A model generated the notes under the pieces. It saw only the letters and a list, made by a program, of their open reading frames with translations, was not told the DNA's origin and ran no database searches. Shown here piece by piece: positions 8,462-16,777 of a stretch of 64,000 bases of DNA. The DNA comes from Fictibacillus sp. FJAT-27399 (GTDB taxonomy: Bacteria; Bacillota; Bacilli; Bacillales; Fictibacillaceae): assembly GCF_001510655.1 (NCBI RefSeq), contig NZ_LMVC01000001.1, positions 947,762 through 1,011,761 of the forward strand, in the 5' to 3' direction. The position numbers and the translations under genes are program-made. The stretch's first letter is position 1; every line of letters starts with the position of its first letter.

Positions 8462-9369
8462 TGGCGGGCCATCCTTTCCCCGAGCTGAACAGTTTTACCA
8501 GTCTGCCGGCTTTCATTCGCCGCTTCGATAAAGCGGATTAATTCCATGGATTCTTCCATGCCAACCGGAGGTGCTCCGGTTAAAAACATTTTCATTACTT
8601 CTTCAAGCAAGCTCGCGTAATGCGGCTTTGTACCTTTTTGGCAATCCACAAATGCTGTACCTGAACCTCGGTGGACCAAAGCGCCAAATTGATTATTTCC
8701 TGTACGATTTCCTCTAACCGTTCCTATTCTTCCATCCGCCCACTTGCCAACGATGACATCGTGATCATGATTTACGGTGCAGCTTACCTGTTCGCACCCG
8801 GCTCCCATGACGGTAAACAGCATCTCTACCGAATGAATCCCATACCAAAAAAGGCCGGGCAACGGAGGTTCAATTTTCATGGGACCGTATGTATCTGCCC
8901 CGATGATCGAGCCTTTTTCCATGGCGGCTTGCTGAAGTTCTTCAGAAAATCTCAAGGATGAGCTGCTGCTGACTGGCACGTGGTACTGCTGTGCCAGCTC
9001 AAAAATCTGACGGGCATCAGCTGACGAACAGGCTAATGGTTTATCAATATAAATTGGTTTTCCATAAGGAACAATTCTTTTAAATTGTTCAAGGTGGACT
9101 CTTCCGTCTACCGAAGTTAATAAAATTGCATCTGTTTGTTCCGCTACTTCTTCTGGACTCCCGGTCATTTTCACATTGTAGTTTTCTTCCAGCTGCCGTG
9201 TAATCGATCCTACCCGCGAAATGCTTAGTTCAAAATCCGGCGAGCCCCCCGGATAAGCAGCCACAATCTTACCCCCCTTGATATAATGAGGATTTTTCTC
9301 ATTATTTAAAAGATCGGTAAAAGCTGGACAGTGAGTGGTATCAAGACCAATCATTCCAATTTTCAGCAT
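8458..9369 (-). CDS. Gfo/Idh/MocA-family NAD(P)-dependent oxidoreductase
   Basis: Predicted sugar or cyclitol dehydrogenase. The N-terminal Rossmann fold begins LKIGMIGLDTTH; the glycine motif is degenerate compared with the usual GxGxxG. The family EKP signature appears as IDKPLACS, with the lysine kept. At 303 residues it is on the short side for the family. First gene of a minus-strand run ending with GH20, directly behind promoter site 2. It could form the keto group that the two aminotransferases use, or remove it in the reverse direction. The ribosome site GGAGGAGG is about 14 bases from the ATG, slightly long, and no better start was found. Confidence 0.85.
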   Translation of the reverse strand: MLKIGMIGLDTTHCPAFTDLLNNEKNPHYIKGGKIVAAYPGGSPDFELSISRVGSITRQLEENYNVKMTGSPEEVAEQTDAILLTSVDGRVHLEQFKRIVPYGKPIYIDKPLACSSADARQIFELAQQYHVPVSSSSSLRFSEELQQAAMEKGSIIGADTYGPMKIEPPLPGLFWYGIHSVEMLFTVMGAGCEQVSCTVNHDHDVIVGKWADGRIGTVRGNRTGNNQFGALVHRGSGTAFVDCQKGTKPHYASLLEEVMKMFLTGAPPVGMEESMELIRFIEAANESRQTGKTVQLGERMARH

Positions 9370-9416
9370 TTTGATGATGTAGACCTCCTCCTGAAATTTT
9401 CTGAATAATCAATCTC

Positions 9417-9461
9417 ATTATAAGGGCAAAGTTTATTTAAAGACAAGTCTATAAAAAGTCT
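9417..9461 (-). promoter_or_regulatory. Promoter with 21-bp AGAC operator (site 2), divergent region
   Basis: On the minus strand TTGTCT (9446-9441) and TATAAT (9422-9417) are 18 bases apart. The element AGAC-TTTTTAT-AGACTTGTCT occupies 9461-9441. Its partner site at 2336-2356 also shares the bases TTTATTTA beside the element. A TATAAT at 9484-9489 on the plus strand could serve the regulator gene, which would then be autoregulated. Confidence 0.7.
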
Positions 9462-9528
9462 TTTTTTCTTAATTTCCTTCAGCTATAATAAATTCAACAT
9501 GTCTGATTTTTGGAGGTAAGTAAATCGT

Positions 9529-10896
9529 ATGGCGTCTCATTCTCCGGAGGAAACGGAAAACGGTGTTGCTATTGGTGTGATCGGCCCTTCAGCTTTAATT
9601 GAAAAAGCCCGTGAAGCGCTGCACTCTTTTCCATCTTTCATACCACTTTTGCGCAGTTATGAAGAAGAAAGTGAAGTGATGGATCTTACAAAAGACTTAC
9701 TAGCGAACGTAGAGGTATTGCTTTTCCTCGAATATCACTTGTTCAGGAAGGTAAAAGAACAGCTTCATTTTCATATTCCCGTCCATTACGTACCCCTTAT
9801 GGGAACAGGTTTGTATCGTTCTTTGTTTCGAAGTAAAAGCCTTTATGGTTTAAGGATGCTGACCATCGATTCGGTTCCTAACCAGTATGTGAATCAAATT
9901 TTAACTGAGCTTAACGAAAAGAACACAGTCCTGCATATTTTTGAAGGAAGTCCGTTGGCTACGACGGAAGAAATGGTGAATTTTCATTTATCACATTTTG
10001 ACAACAGGCCAGGCTCTTCCGTGTTGACAGGTATTGAAGCTGTTTCCGAAAAACTTACCGCTCTCGGAATACCAAATGAATGGGTCACCCCTACCCATCA
10101 GGATTTAATCGTATCGTTGGAGCGGGCGTTATTAGCCACCCGTACAAGGAGAAACAAAGAATCTCAAATTGTCGTTGGTTTAGTAAACATTGATCAGTTT
10201 CGCAAGATGGTGGACAGCTATCCATCAGAACATGAGGTTCAAAAGCTGAAACTTGATTTACACCGGCTGCTGCTCGATTACGTGAAACTTCTCGACGGCC
10301 ACTTAACAAGCCTCGGCGGAGGAGAATATTTATTTTTCACTACAAGAGGCATCTTTGAAAGAGAAACAAGAGGTTATAAATATTTGCCTGTCCTGGATGA
10401 GGCTGATAAACTGTTGGGCATTTCCTTAAGTGTTGGAATCGGCTTTGGCCGAACAGCCACCGATGCGGGAAACCATGCGAGAGTGGCACTCCGACAGTGC
10501 AAGGAATTTGGCGGAAAAGCCTGCTATATCGTCAGGGAGGATCTCAGTGTGATCGGGCCAGTAGAAATTACCCATCCGATGATCTATGACCTTTCCATAA
10601 CGGATGACAAACTTCTTGAGGAAGCAGAAAAGGCTGGAATGTCGGCTGCTTATATGAGCAAATTGATGGCACAAGTCGCCCGGTACAAAAAAGCTAACTA
10701 CACTGCTCAGGAACTCGCTTCCATCCTCGGTATTACCATCCGAAGTTCCCACCGAATCCTTGGACAATGGATAGATGCAGGTTTGGTAGACGTGGTGGGA
10801 GAAGAAAAAATTTCATCAAAAGGCCGTCCCCGCCAAATTTACCGGCTGTCTTTTGTTGCCGACCATTTAAAAAAAATAAGAGAAGCAGTGGAATAG
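9529..10896 (+). CDS. Transcriptional regulator: sensor region, GGDEF-like domain, winged-helix HTH
   Basis: Likely regulator of the module. Residues 1-175 look like an alpha/beta sensor region of no family I can name. About 215-345 resembles a GGDEF-like nucleotidyl fold (VVGLVNIDQF, SLGGGEYLFF, SLSVGIGFG, HARVALRQCKEFGGKACYIV), with SLGGGEY in place of the catalytic GGDEF loop, so probably not an active cyclase. About 385-450 is a winged helix (YTAQELASILGITIRSSHRILGQWIDAGLV). The GGAGGT ribosome site is 11 bases before the ATG. It is divergent from the oxidoreductase, with site 2 between them. I infer that it binds the AGAC element; activator or repressor cannot be told. Confidence 0.75.
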   Translation: MASHSPEETENGVAIGVIGPSALIEKAREALHSFPSFIPLLRSYEEESEVMDLTKDLLANVEVLLFLEYHLFRKVKEQLHFHIPVHYVPLMGTGLYRSLFRSKSLYGLRMLTIDSVPNQYVNQILTELNEKNTVLHIFEGSPLATTEEMVNFHLSHFDNRPGSSVLTGIEAVSEKLTALGIPNEWVTPTHQDLIVSLERALLATRTRRNKESQIVVGLVNIDQFRKMVDSYPSEHEVQKLKLDLHRLLLDYVKLLDGHLTSLGGGEYLFFTTRGIFERETRGYKYLPVLDEADKLLGISLSVGIGFGRTATDAGNHARVALRQCKEFGGKACYIVREDLSVIGPVEITHPMIYDLSITDDKLLEEAEKAGMSAAYMSKLMAQVARYKKANYTAQELASILGITIRSSHRILGQWIDAGLVDVVGEEKISSKGRPRQIYRLSFVADHLKKIREAVE

Positions 10897-10910
10897 ACTC
10901 TATTCCACTG
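10886..10910. terminator. Palindrome spanning both stop codons of convergent genes
   Basis: CAGTGGAATA (10886-10895) and TATTCCACTG (10901-10910) form a perfect 10-bp stem with loop GACTC. It contains the last codons and the TAG stops of both flanking genes, only three bases apart. T-rich stretches follow on both sides but not immediately, so terminator strength is uncertain. Confidence 0.55.
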
Positions 10911-12021
10911 TATAGTTTTGAAGCTTTTCACTACTAACCTTACAGCCTATCCCGTACCGATCACCAAGGTATACGGTTCCTTCTTCCCGTACAGGCCCCT
11001 CCGAAACAGGATCATCTGCAAGAAAAAAAGGTCCATTTAAATCTACTGGTGCTGATATTTGCAAGTAATTAAAAAGATGGGCACTCGCTGCCAGACCAAG
11101 TGTAGATTCGGTCAAGCCCCCTCCGAGTAAAGCCAGCCCCGCTTCCTTTGCAATTTCCCCGCAAATTTTTGCACGGTACAAACCAGCCATTTTAGTCAGC
11201 TTAATGACAGCCGTATCACATGCTTCCATCCGAATCGCCTGTAGTAGATCACCTGAACTCCAAATGCTTTCATCAAGTGCAATAGGAATGTGCACTTTCC
11301 TTCGAATTTCCGCGTGTCCTAAGAGATTATTTGCACTAAGCGGCTGTTCGAATACATCCACTCCTAATTTCTCAAGTTTCCTTGCAACATAGATGGCTTG
11401 TGCCACAGTATAGCCCTGGTTCGCATCAACCCGGAAAAATAGGCCGGGAGCAGCTTCCCTTACCGCTTCTGCCAAATGGATATCGTGATCAGGATCAAAT
11501 CCGATCTTAACATCCAGCCCCTTGTACCCTTTTCTGTTAGCTTCTGTGGCTTTTTGAACCGCTTCATTCACGTCTCTTGTACTAATAAGATAAGACAGGC
11601 TGATCGTTGAATTCGTTGAACCCATCCATAATTCTCCAATGGTTTTTTTATTCCTTTGTCCGATTAAATCATGCAGCGCTGTATCGATCGCAGCTTTGGC
11701 AATCGGTTGGCCAACAGTCAATCCACTCTTAATTTCCTGGTTCATCACTTGGTGCACATAAGAAATGTCGTCAATCCTTTTCCCTATGAGAGCCGGAATG
11801 AAATAGTTGTTGATGGTGGTGGTAACTGATTCGATTGTTTCATAGCTCCATCGATGACTGGGCCGTGCCTCCCCCCACCCGCTTATTCCATCCTTATCCG
11901 TTATTTTTACATAAACATGTGGAGCACCTGCTTGCTTATTACCTACTGAACCACCTGAAATCCTAAAGTCCTGAAGCATGGGTAATGTTAAAGGAAAAAC
12001 TTCTATTTTAGAAATAAACAT
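10900..12021 (-). CDS. Enolase-superfamily enzyme, muconate lactonizing (MLE) subgroup
   Basis: Predicted epimerase, cycloisomerase or dehydratase acting on an enolisable carboxylate. The start at 12021 has AAAGGAGC seven bases upstream; the ATG at 12045 has no ribosome site. Metal ligands are visible in order: RVDANQGY, FEQPL and ALDES. The second lysine of the KxK motif is kept in GLDVKIG while the first is Asp; the opposite lysine is in VIKLTKMAG. The C-terminal stretch (SAHLF, DLNGPFF) resembles muconate cycloisomerases more than dipeptide epimerases. Promoter site 3 lies just upstream, so it probably belongs to the same regulon. A sugar-acid or dipeptide substrate cannot be decided. Confidence 0.8.
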   Translation of the reverse strand: MFISKIEVFPLTLPMLQDFRISGGSVGNKQAGAPHVYVKITDKDGISGWGEARPSHRWSYETIESVTTTINNYFIPALIGKRIDDISYVHQVMNQEIKSGLTVGQPIAKAAIDTALHDLIGQRNKKTIGELWMGSTNSTISLSYLISTRDVNEAVQKATEANRKGYKGLDVKIGFDPDHDIHLAEAVREAAPGLFFRVDANQGYTVAQAIYVARKLEKLGVDVFEQPLSANNLLGHAEIRRKVHIPIALDESIWSSGDLLQAIRMEACDTAVIKLTKMAGLYRAKICGEIAKEAGLALLGGGLTESTLGLAASAHLFNYLQISAPVDLNGPFFLADDPVSEGPVREEGTVYLGDRYGIGCKVSSEKLQNYTVE

Positions 12022-12079
12022 CTTAAAGCTCCTTTCTTGAAGCATGACTAACTTCCTAATTTTTTCCTAAACTATTAAT

Positions 12080-12119
12080 AGACATTTTATAGACGTGTCT
12101 TTTTTTGATAACGTTAAGC
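12080..12119 (+). promoter_or_regulatory. 21-bp AGAC operator (site 3) and weak cre-like site
   Basis: AGAC-ATTTTAT-AGACGTGTCT lies at 12080-12100 on the plus strand, in the orientation that would serve the secreted-protein gene. AGACGTGTCT is a perfect 10-bp palindrome. No good -10 follows at 17 bases. TGATAACGTTAAGC (12106-12119) matches the cre core in 12 of 14 positions. The minus-strand enolase-family gene starts 58 bases to the left. Confidence 0.6.
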
Positions 12120-12165
12120 TACAGAGAAAGCTACAAAGAAAATTGCCTGAAAAAGGAGGATTACT

Positions 12166-13833
12166 ATGAAAAGAAAAATGAGTGTGATCGTACTCTTGTC
12201 TTCCATCTTGATGTACAGCCTGCTGACAGGTTGGGCTCCTCTTCCAAGAGCGGCGGCTCAGACCGACGGACAACCCGGTGAGATTTTAGCTGATTATGCT
12301 GGTGTTGTCAGGGAAACATCCCCTCGCTCTGATGGGATTTACCACATTGATACCCCGAGATCCATTCAAAAACTGAAAGAACTTCATATCAATACGTACT
12401 ACTACCTCGTTTGGCATGAGAAAACGGATTGGGACGATTTAAAGAATGAGTTTTTGCCTGCAGCCCGTGATGCCAATATCAATATTGTTGTCTATCTCGT
12501 ACCTCCCTCTGAATCTACCGGCGTTCGAAAATCTTATCCTTACACCACCGATTACATTGCATGGTCAAAAGCTATTGCCCAACTCTCCCTTGACTTCCCT
12601 AATCTTATTGGATGGGCCATTGATGATTTCAACCACAACCTGTCTACTTACACACCTCAATATATGGCACAAATGAAACAAACTTCTGAGGCCATTAACC
12701 CAAAACTCATGTTTACTCCGCAAATGTATACCGACTCCTTGAACGAAAGCTTTTTACAAACAAGAGGTGCTTATATTGATGGCGTCATATTGGCTTTCAG
12801 AGATGGAATCTATCGAAATACGCAAGTCTATGAATCTGCTCAACAGCAAATTGATACCGCTTACAACCTATTAAGTTCCTATGACCTTCCGCTTTATTGG
12901 ATGCTGTATGCTTCACAGCTTTCCCTTACCCCGGCAAACCCTTCAGCAAACTACGTAAGAGAAGTCGTGCAAATTGCCTTGGATAACATGAAAACAGGCA
13001 AAATTAAAGGGGTCACTACGTATGTTCTTAAAAAGAACTTTGAACCTGAACCAATAGACGACAAGGCCTTTAATGATACTGGGTATCTTAACATTTTTGT
13101 TGGAGCAGGTGCACCTACCACAGCCGGAGATTATGAGGAAGCTTCACAGAACATCCGTGTGGACCGAAAATCTGATCAATACTCGTTAACATTCCAGACA
13201 ATGGATCATGGCCCCAATGCGATGGGTTACCATAAAAAACAATTGCTGATCGATAGCCAGGTGGTGTGGGAACAGGACACAGCCGAAATTCTGACGGATT
13301 TGCAGTGGAATACCATTCACGTTGATCTTACTCCGTATTTAAGCGGAAAGAAGAATGCCCGTCTCTCCTTTCGTTTTTATGAAGCCCGCCCTGTCAACAA
13401 TTTCTGGACTTATGCTGGTTTTGATGGTCTGCAGCCAGAAGGATTTTCTGTAGAGAATGGTGATTTTGCAGATAATAGCTCCTGGGCATTTTCCTCTATC
13501 TCTGCCGCCATTATTGGTGAGATTATGCATTACGACGAAAATCGAGCCGGAAGAGCCTATGAACAAACAAAAAGATCCTATTTAACCTATGAGTTGTATC
13601 ACTCTATTTATACTGCAGATCTTAAGCCAGAAACAAAGACCGATTTAGCAGAAAAAGCTGAGATGGTAATGGATGAATACTTTTCCGAAAATAATCAAAA
13701 AGCGATCATTAAGCTTCGTCAGCTGAAAAACAAAATACGGATTAAAAGCGGACGGGAGATTTCCCTGGAAATGGCAGAGAAATGGGAATCAATATGTGAC
13801 GAACTGCTAACCTACTATGAAAGCGAGATGTGA
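12166..13833 (+). CDS. Secreted protein with TIM-barrel glycoside hydrolase-like domain, function unknown
   Basis: Starts with a signal peptide (KRKMSVIVLLSSILMYSLL, probable cleavage near RAAAQ) after a good AAAGGAGG. Residues 35-310 look like a TIM barrel: strand-like pieces HINTYYYLVWH, INIVVYLVPPSE, LIGWAIDDFNHN, LMFTPQMY and GVILAFRDG follow one another, and D-D in WAIDDFNHN sits where barrel hydrolases often keep acidic residues. Residues 315-450 look beta-rich, perhaps a carbohydrate-binding module, and about 460-555 is charged and helical. I do not recognise the family. Site 3 upstream places it with the AGAC regulon; degradation of an extracellular polymer before import is a reasonable guess. 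Confidence 0.65.
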   Translation: MKRKMSVIVLLSSILMYSLLTGWAPLPRAAAQTDGQPGEILADYAGVVRETSPRSDGIYHIDTPRSIQKLKELHINTYYYLVWHEKTDWDDLKNEFLPAARDANINIVVYLVPPSESTGVRKSYPYTTDYIAWSKAIAQLSLDFPNLIGWAIDDFNHNLSTYTPQYMAQMKQTSEAINPKLMFTPQMYTDSLNESFLQTRGAYIDGVILAFRDGIYRNTQVYESAQQQIDTAYNLLSSYDLPLYWMLYASQLSLTPANPSANYVREVVQIALDNMKTGKIKGVTTYVLKKNFEPEPIDDKAFNDTGYLNIFVGAGAPTTAGDYEEASQNIRVDRKSDQYSLTFQTMDHGPNAMGYHKKQLLIDSQVVWEQDTAEILTDLQWNTIHVDLTPYLSGKKNARLSFRFYEARPVNNFWTYAGFDGLQPEGFSVENGDFADNSSWAFSSISAAIIGEIMHYDENRAGRAYEQTKRSYLTYELYHSIYTADLKPETKTDLAEKAEMVMDEYFSENNQKAIIKLRQLKNKIRIKSGREISLEMAEKWESICDELLTYYESEM

Positions 13834-13840
13834 AGAATGT

Positions 13841-13862
13841 CCCTCTGGAATTTTCCAGAGGG
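13841..13862. terminator. Bidirectional intrinsic terminator
   Basis: CCCTCTGGAA and TTCCAGAGGG form a perfect 10-bp stem with a two-base TT centre, between the convergent secreted-protein and esterase genes. TTTATTTC follows on the plus strand; the minus side is less T-rich. Confidence 0.8.
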
Positions 13863-13870
13863 TTTATTTC

Positions 13871-14821
13871 TTATAAATGCTTATTGACGAACTCAAGGGT
13901 TTTATCAATATGTTCTTGGCTTCCTGGAGCATTGTGTGTCGAGAAAGGATAAACCTCTATTGATTTTTCGGAAGTTATGTGATTATACACGCCAAAAATC
14001 GTTTTTGGAGGGCACACCGCATCCTTTAACGCGACAGATAATCTGACTTTGCTTTTAATATTTGAAGCGAAATTAAGATTGTCAAAATAAGTTAGGTTTT
14101 CAAAAACCTTTTCCGTGTATTGGGGATACCTTGCTAAAAAATTCTCGATAAATACGAGAGAGCCTTCTGTTTTTAATTGAATCGCCAGCTCCAAATCACA
14201 CATATTCGGAACGTCTGCCACTACCAATTGCGGCCGAGGATCCAGAGCAGCCACAGCTAAAGCAATCCCCCCTCCCAAACTTGACCCTATTAAACAGATT
14301 TTTTGTGGATTTACCTCTGGACGCGTTAAACAATAATCAATGGCCCGTTTAGAGTCCAGATAGACTTTATAATAGTAGTATTCTTTCTTGTTCATAAGCC
14401 CCTGTGTTGCCCAGCTGCCTAGTGTTCCCGAACTATAACAGGAATCATCCCCCGTCTCTCCCATTCCCCTGCAATCCACTGCCAATACAGCATAGTCCTG
14501 AATCAGCCACTGCATATACTGGGAAATGGATCCTTTGCTGCTGTTGTATCCGTGAAAAAAGATAAGGCATTTAAGATTCCGTTCCAGTCTTTTTGGTTTT
14601 AGAAAAATCCCCTTTATCAGAGATCCGTATGCTCCGCGATAAGCAACCTTTTCACATTGGATTTGTTTAATGGGATATTCCATCATTTCTGCCTGTTCAT
14701 TTAACTCAATACATTCCAGCTCTTTCAGTGCCTGTGACCAAAATGAATGAAAATCATGTCTTGCCGATAGAAGTGGTTTGTAGGCACTGTATTCTTCAAT
14801 TGCTTCACGAACTTGCCTCAT
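13871..14821 (-). CDS. CE7-type acetyl esterase (acetyl xylan esterase / cephalosporin C deacetylase family)
   Basis: Alpha/beta hydrolase expected to remove O-acetyl groups from sugars. The 316-residue length is typical for carbohydrate esterase family 7. The family RGxG motif reads DCRGMGETGD, the nucleophile elbow is GSSLGGG (Ser in the second S), the Asp is in ALKDAVCPP and the His in STHNAPG, giving a complete triad. There is no signal peptide. It is the last gene of the nag operon, 44 bases after the ROK gene, with AAGGGA before the ATG. Its place suggests that the imported sugar carries O-acetyl as well as N-acetyl groups, which is inference. Confidence 0.85.
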   Translation of the reverse strand: MRQVREAIEEYSAYKPLLSARHDFHSFWSQALKELECIELNEQAEMMEYPIKQIQCEKVAYRGAYGSLIKGIFLKPKRLERNLKCLIFFHGYNSSKGSISQYMQWLIQDYAVLAVDCRGMGETGDDSCYSSGTLGSWATQGLMNKKEYYYYKVYLDSKRAIDYCLTRPEVNPQKICLIGSSLGGGIALAVAALDPRPQLVVADVPNMCDLELAIQLKTEGSLVFIENFLARYPQYTEKVFENLTYFDNLNFASNIKSKVRLSVALKDAVCPPKTIFGVYNHITSEKSIEVYPFSTHNAPGSQEHIDKTLEFVNKHL

Positions 14822-14865
14822 ATCATCATTCCCTTCTTCGGTAGATGGAACAAAATTAATAGATT

Positions 14866-15987
14866 TTAGCTATTCAGAAGAATAGAAACCGCTGCTCCCT
14901 TCGCTGGAGAATAGAACTCTTTTGAAAAAACAATCTTCGTCTGAGCAAAAGCGTCGGAAAGAGTACGTTGCTTTGCGGAAGAAATCGTCTTCTCCTGAAA
15001 TTCATAAATTTGGTTATAAGGTGCTTCTATAACGATTTCTTGAGGATTTAGCAAATGAATCACCTGCACCAGAGCACGGCCCAAATAATTTCCGTATTCT
15101 TCTATCTCTTGGTGTACCCTGTGGTCTTGCTTAGCTAACTTTGTAAGATCCATGTCATTTTTATCTGAAGGAGTATAAGAGAGGCTTTGAAGAAATTCCC
15201 GAAAAGCTTCCATACTGATTATTTTTTCAAGACAACCCTTCTGGCCGCACTTGCATATTGGACCATGTGAAGCCACAGATAGATGGCCAATTTCACCGGC
15301 TGTCCAGCTGTTGCCATTCATTACTTGATTGTCTGCCACATAGGCTCCTCCGATCCCCTCGCCAATCCTTATATAAAAGAAACTAGATCGCAATTTTGGT
15401 TTGACCGTTTCTTTACCTCTTTCCGCTGCAATTTTCACATTGTTAAAAACCTCGACAGGCACATTAACCTCGGTGCTAAGAATTTTTTTTAAATCCACAT
15501 CCTTCCAATTCAAATTTGCCGATTGGTATACATACCCTCTTGTCGGGTCAACAATGCCAGGTATGGCAATCCCAATCCCTTTTGCCTTATGAAATCTGCT
15601 TGCTAAGTTTTTTGAGAGGTTGATCACTTCATCCAAGACGGATTGGCTTTTTATGGATACTGACCCCTCCTCTAGTTCATTTAATTGAAAATCCAATACG
15701 ATATATGAGATGTTGTCTTGCTGAACCATTAACCCAATGGTTTGAAACGCATCTGGCCTTAAGCGCAGCAAAACTTTTGGTCTTCCTGCTCCAATCGGTT
15801 CTTTTATTCCCGACTCAGCAATCATGTTTTGTTTCAGCAATTGTTCAACGATAAGAGACACTGTATTTTTGCTTACCTTTAACGCTTGGGCGATCTCCTT
15901 TCTTGAACATGGTTCATGTGTCCGAATATAGTCCAAAATATTTTTTTGATTGATTTCCCGTAACAGAGCAGTACCTTTTACCGGCAT
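14866..15987 (-). CDS. ROK-family transcriptional repressor (NagC/XylR type)
   Basis: Sugar-responsive repressor, probably of this nag operon. The start at 15987 has AGGAGA nine bases upstream; a longer frame to 16095 overlaps the SIS gene with no ribosome site. Residues about 10-60 form the winged helix (NILDYIRTHEPCSRKEIAQALKVSKNTVSLIVEQL). The ROK domain follows, with GIGIAIPGIVD, RIGEGIGGAYV, EIGHLSV and the zinc motif CKCGQKGCLE. Effector is likely GlcNAc, GlcNAc-6-P or GlcN-6-P. An inverted repeat at 20038-20050 overlapping the operon start point is a candidate operator. Confidence 0.9.
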   Translation of the reverse strand: MPVKGTALLREINQKNILDYIRTHEPCSRKEIAQALKVSKNTVSLIVEQLLKQNMIAESGIKEPIGAGRPKVLLRLRPDAFQTIGLMVQQDNISYIVLDFQLNELEEGSVSIKSQSVLDEVINLSKNLASRFHKAKGIGIAIPGIVDPTRGYVYQSANLNWKDVDLKKILSTEVNVPVEVFNNVKIAAERGKETVKPKLRSSFFYIRIGEGIGGAYVADNQVMNGNSWTAGEIGHLSVASHGPICKCGQKGCLEKIISMEAFREFLQSLSYTPSDKNDMDLTKLAKQDHRVHQEIEEYGNYLGRALVQVIHLLNPQEIVIEAPYNQIYEFQEKTISSAKQRTLSDAFAQTKIVFSKEFYSPAKGAAVSILLNS

Positions 15988-16018
15988 TCTATATTCTCCT
16001 GTCCTTTTCCGTACTTCT

Positions 16019-16777
16019 TTATAGCTTTTTAATCTTTCCTTTAAACCGATCGATAAATTGGGCATTCCATTCATCCCCTCCTGAGGCGTTTCCACTCATC
16101 CAAATGGGCGGCTGAATGCCTTCAGCCACAAGCAAAGCGATCGCTTCAGCTGTCATGGCATTCAACAGATAGGCATTCGCAAATGTAGAAATAGCGGCTA
16201 CTTTTTGCTCCAATCCGCTGATTTGCAATATCGCATCGCCTACTCCAACCTTGCTGTCCAAAACGACATCCACCAATTCATGCAAGTTTTGCTTGGAAGG
16301 GTGACGGGCAGGGTGGTCAGCAGGAGTACTTGATGCATGCTCCACAGAGGTTACACCAATTGTTTTTACACCTCGCCGTTTGGCTTCCAAGGCCGCATCG
16401 ATGGTCGCTGCATTAATGCCATAAGCATTAACAATGATCAGAAGATCGTCTTTCACAAGTCCATAGTCTTCGATCACAATTTTCCCATAACCCGGTGTCC
16501 GCTCGATCGCCATCGAACGAAGAGCTCCTCCACTTAGAAGCGTTCCTTCATCCAGCATAGCACTGATGTGCATAAGACCACCGGCACGAAAAAACAGCTC
16601 CTGTGAACCTAAATTGGAGTGGCCGCCAGGACCATAAGCGAAAACAAGTTTATCCTGCTTCACTTGTTGTGCCACCAACTTCGCAGCCTCTGTAATAGCA
16701 TGCTGCTCTTCTTTGTGTATTTTTTCCAAGTGACGGATAATCCCCTGCAAATATTCAGTCATTAACGGTGTTTTCAT
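16019..16777 (-). CDS. SIS-domain phosphosugar-binding protein (UPF0309-like)
   Basis: Sugar isomerase (SIS) fold protein of 252 residues, similar to the UPF0309 group often found in amino-sugar operons. The SIS core is visible as DKLVFAYGPGGHSNLGSQELFFRAGG and DDLLIIVNAYGINAATIDAALEAKRRGVKTIGVTS. The start overlaps the end of nagA by 23 bases and follows GGGAGGC, so translation is coupled. Possible roles are isomerisation, an etherase-like step, or sensing of a phosphosugar; none is proven by sequence. Confidence 0.8.
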   Translation of the reverse strand: MKTPLMTEYLQGIIRHLEKIHKEEQHAITEAAKLVAQQVKQDKLVFAYGPGGHSNLGSQELFFRAGGLMHISAMLDEGTLLSGGALRSMAIERTPGYGKIVIEDYGLVKDDLLIIVNAYGINAATIDAALEAKRRGVKTIGVTSVEHASSTPADHPARHPSKQNLHELVDVVLDSKVGVGDAILQISGLEQKVAAISTFANAYLLNAMTAEAIALLVAEGIQPPIWMSGNASGGDEWNAQFIDRFKGKIKKL

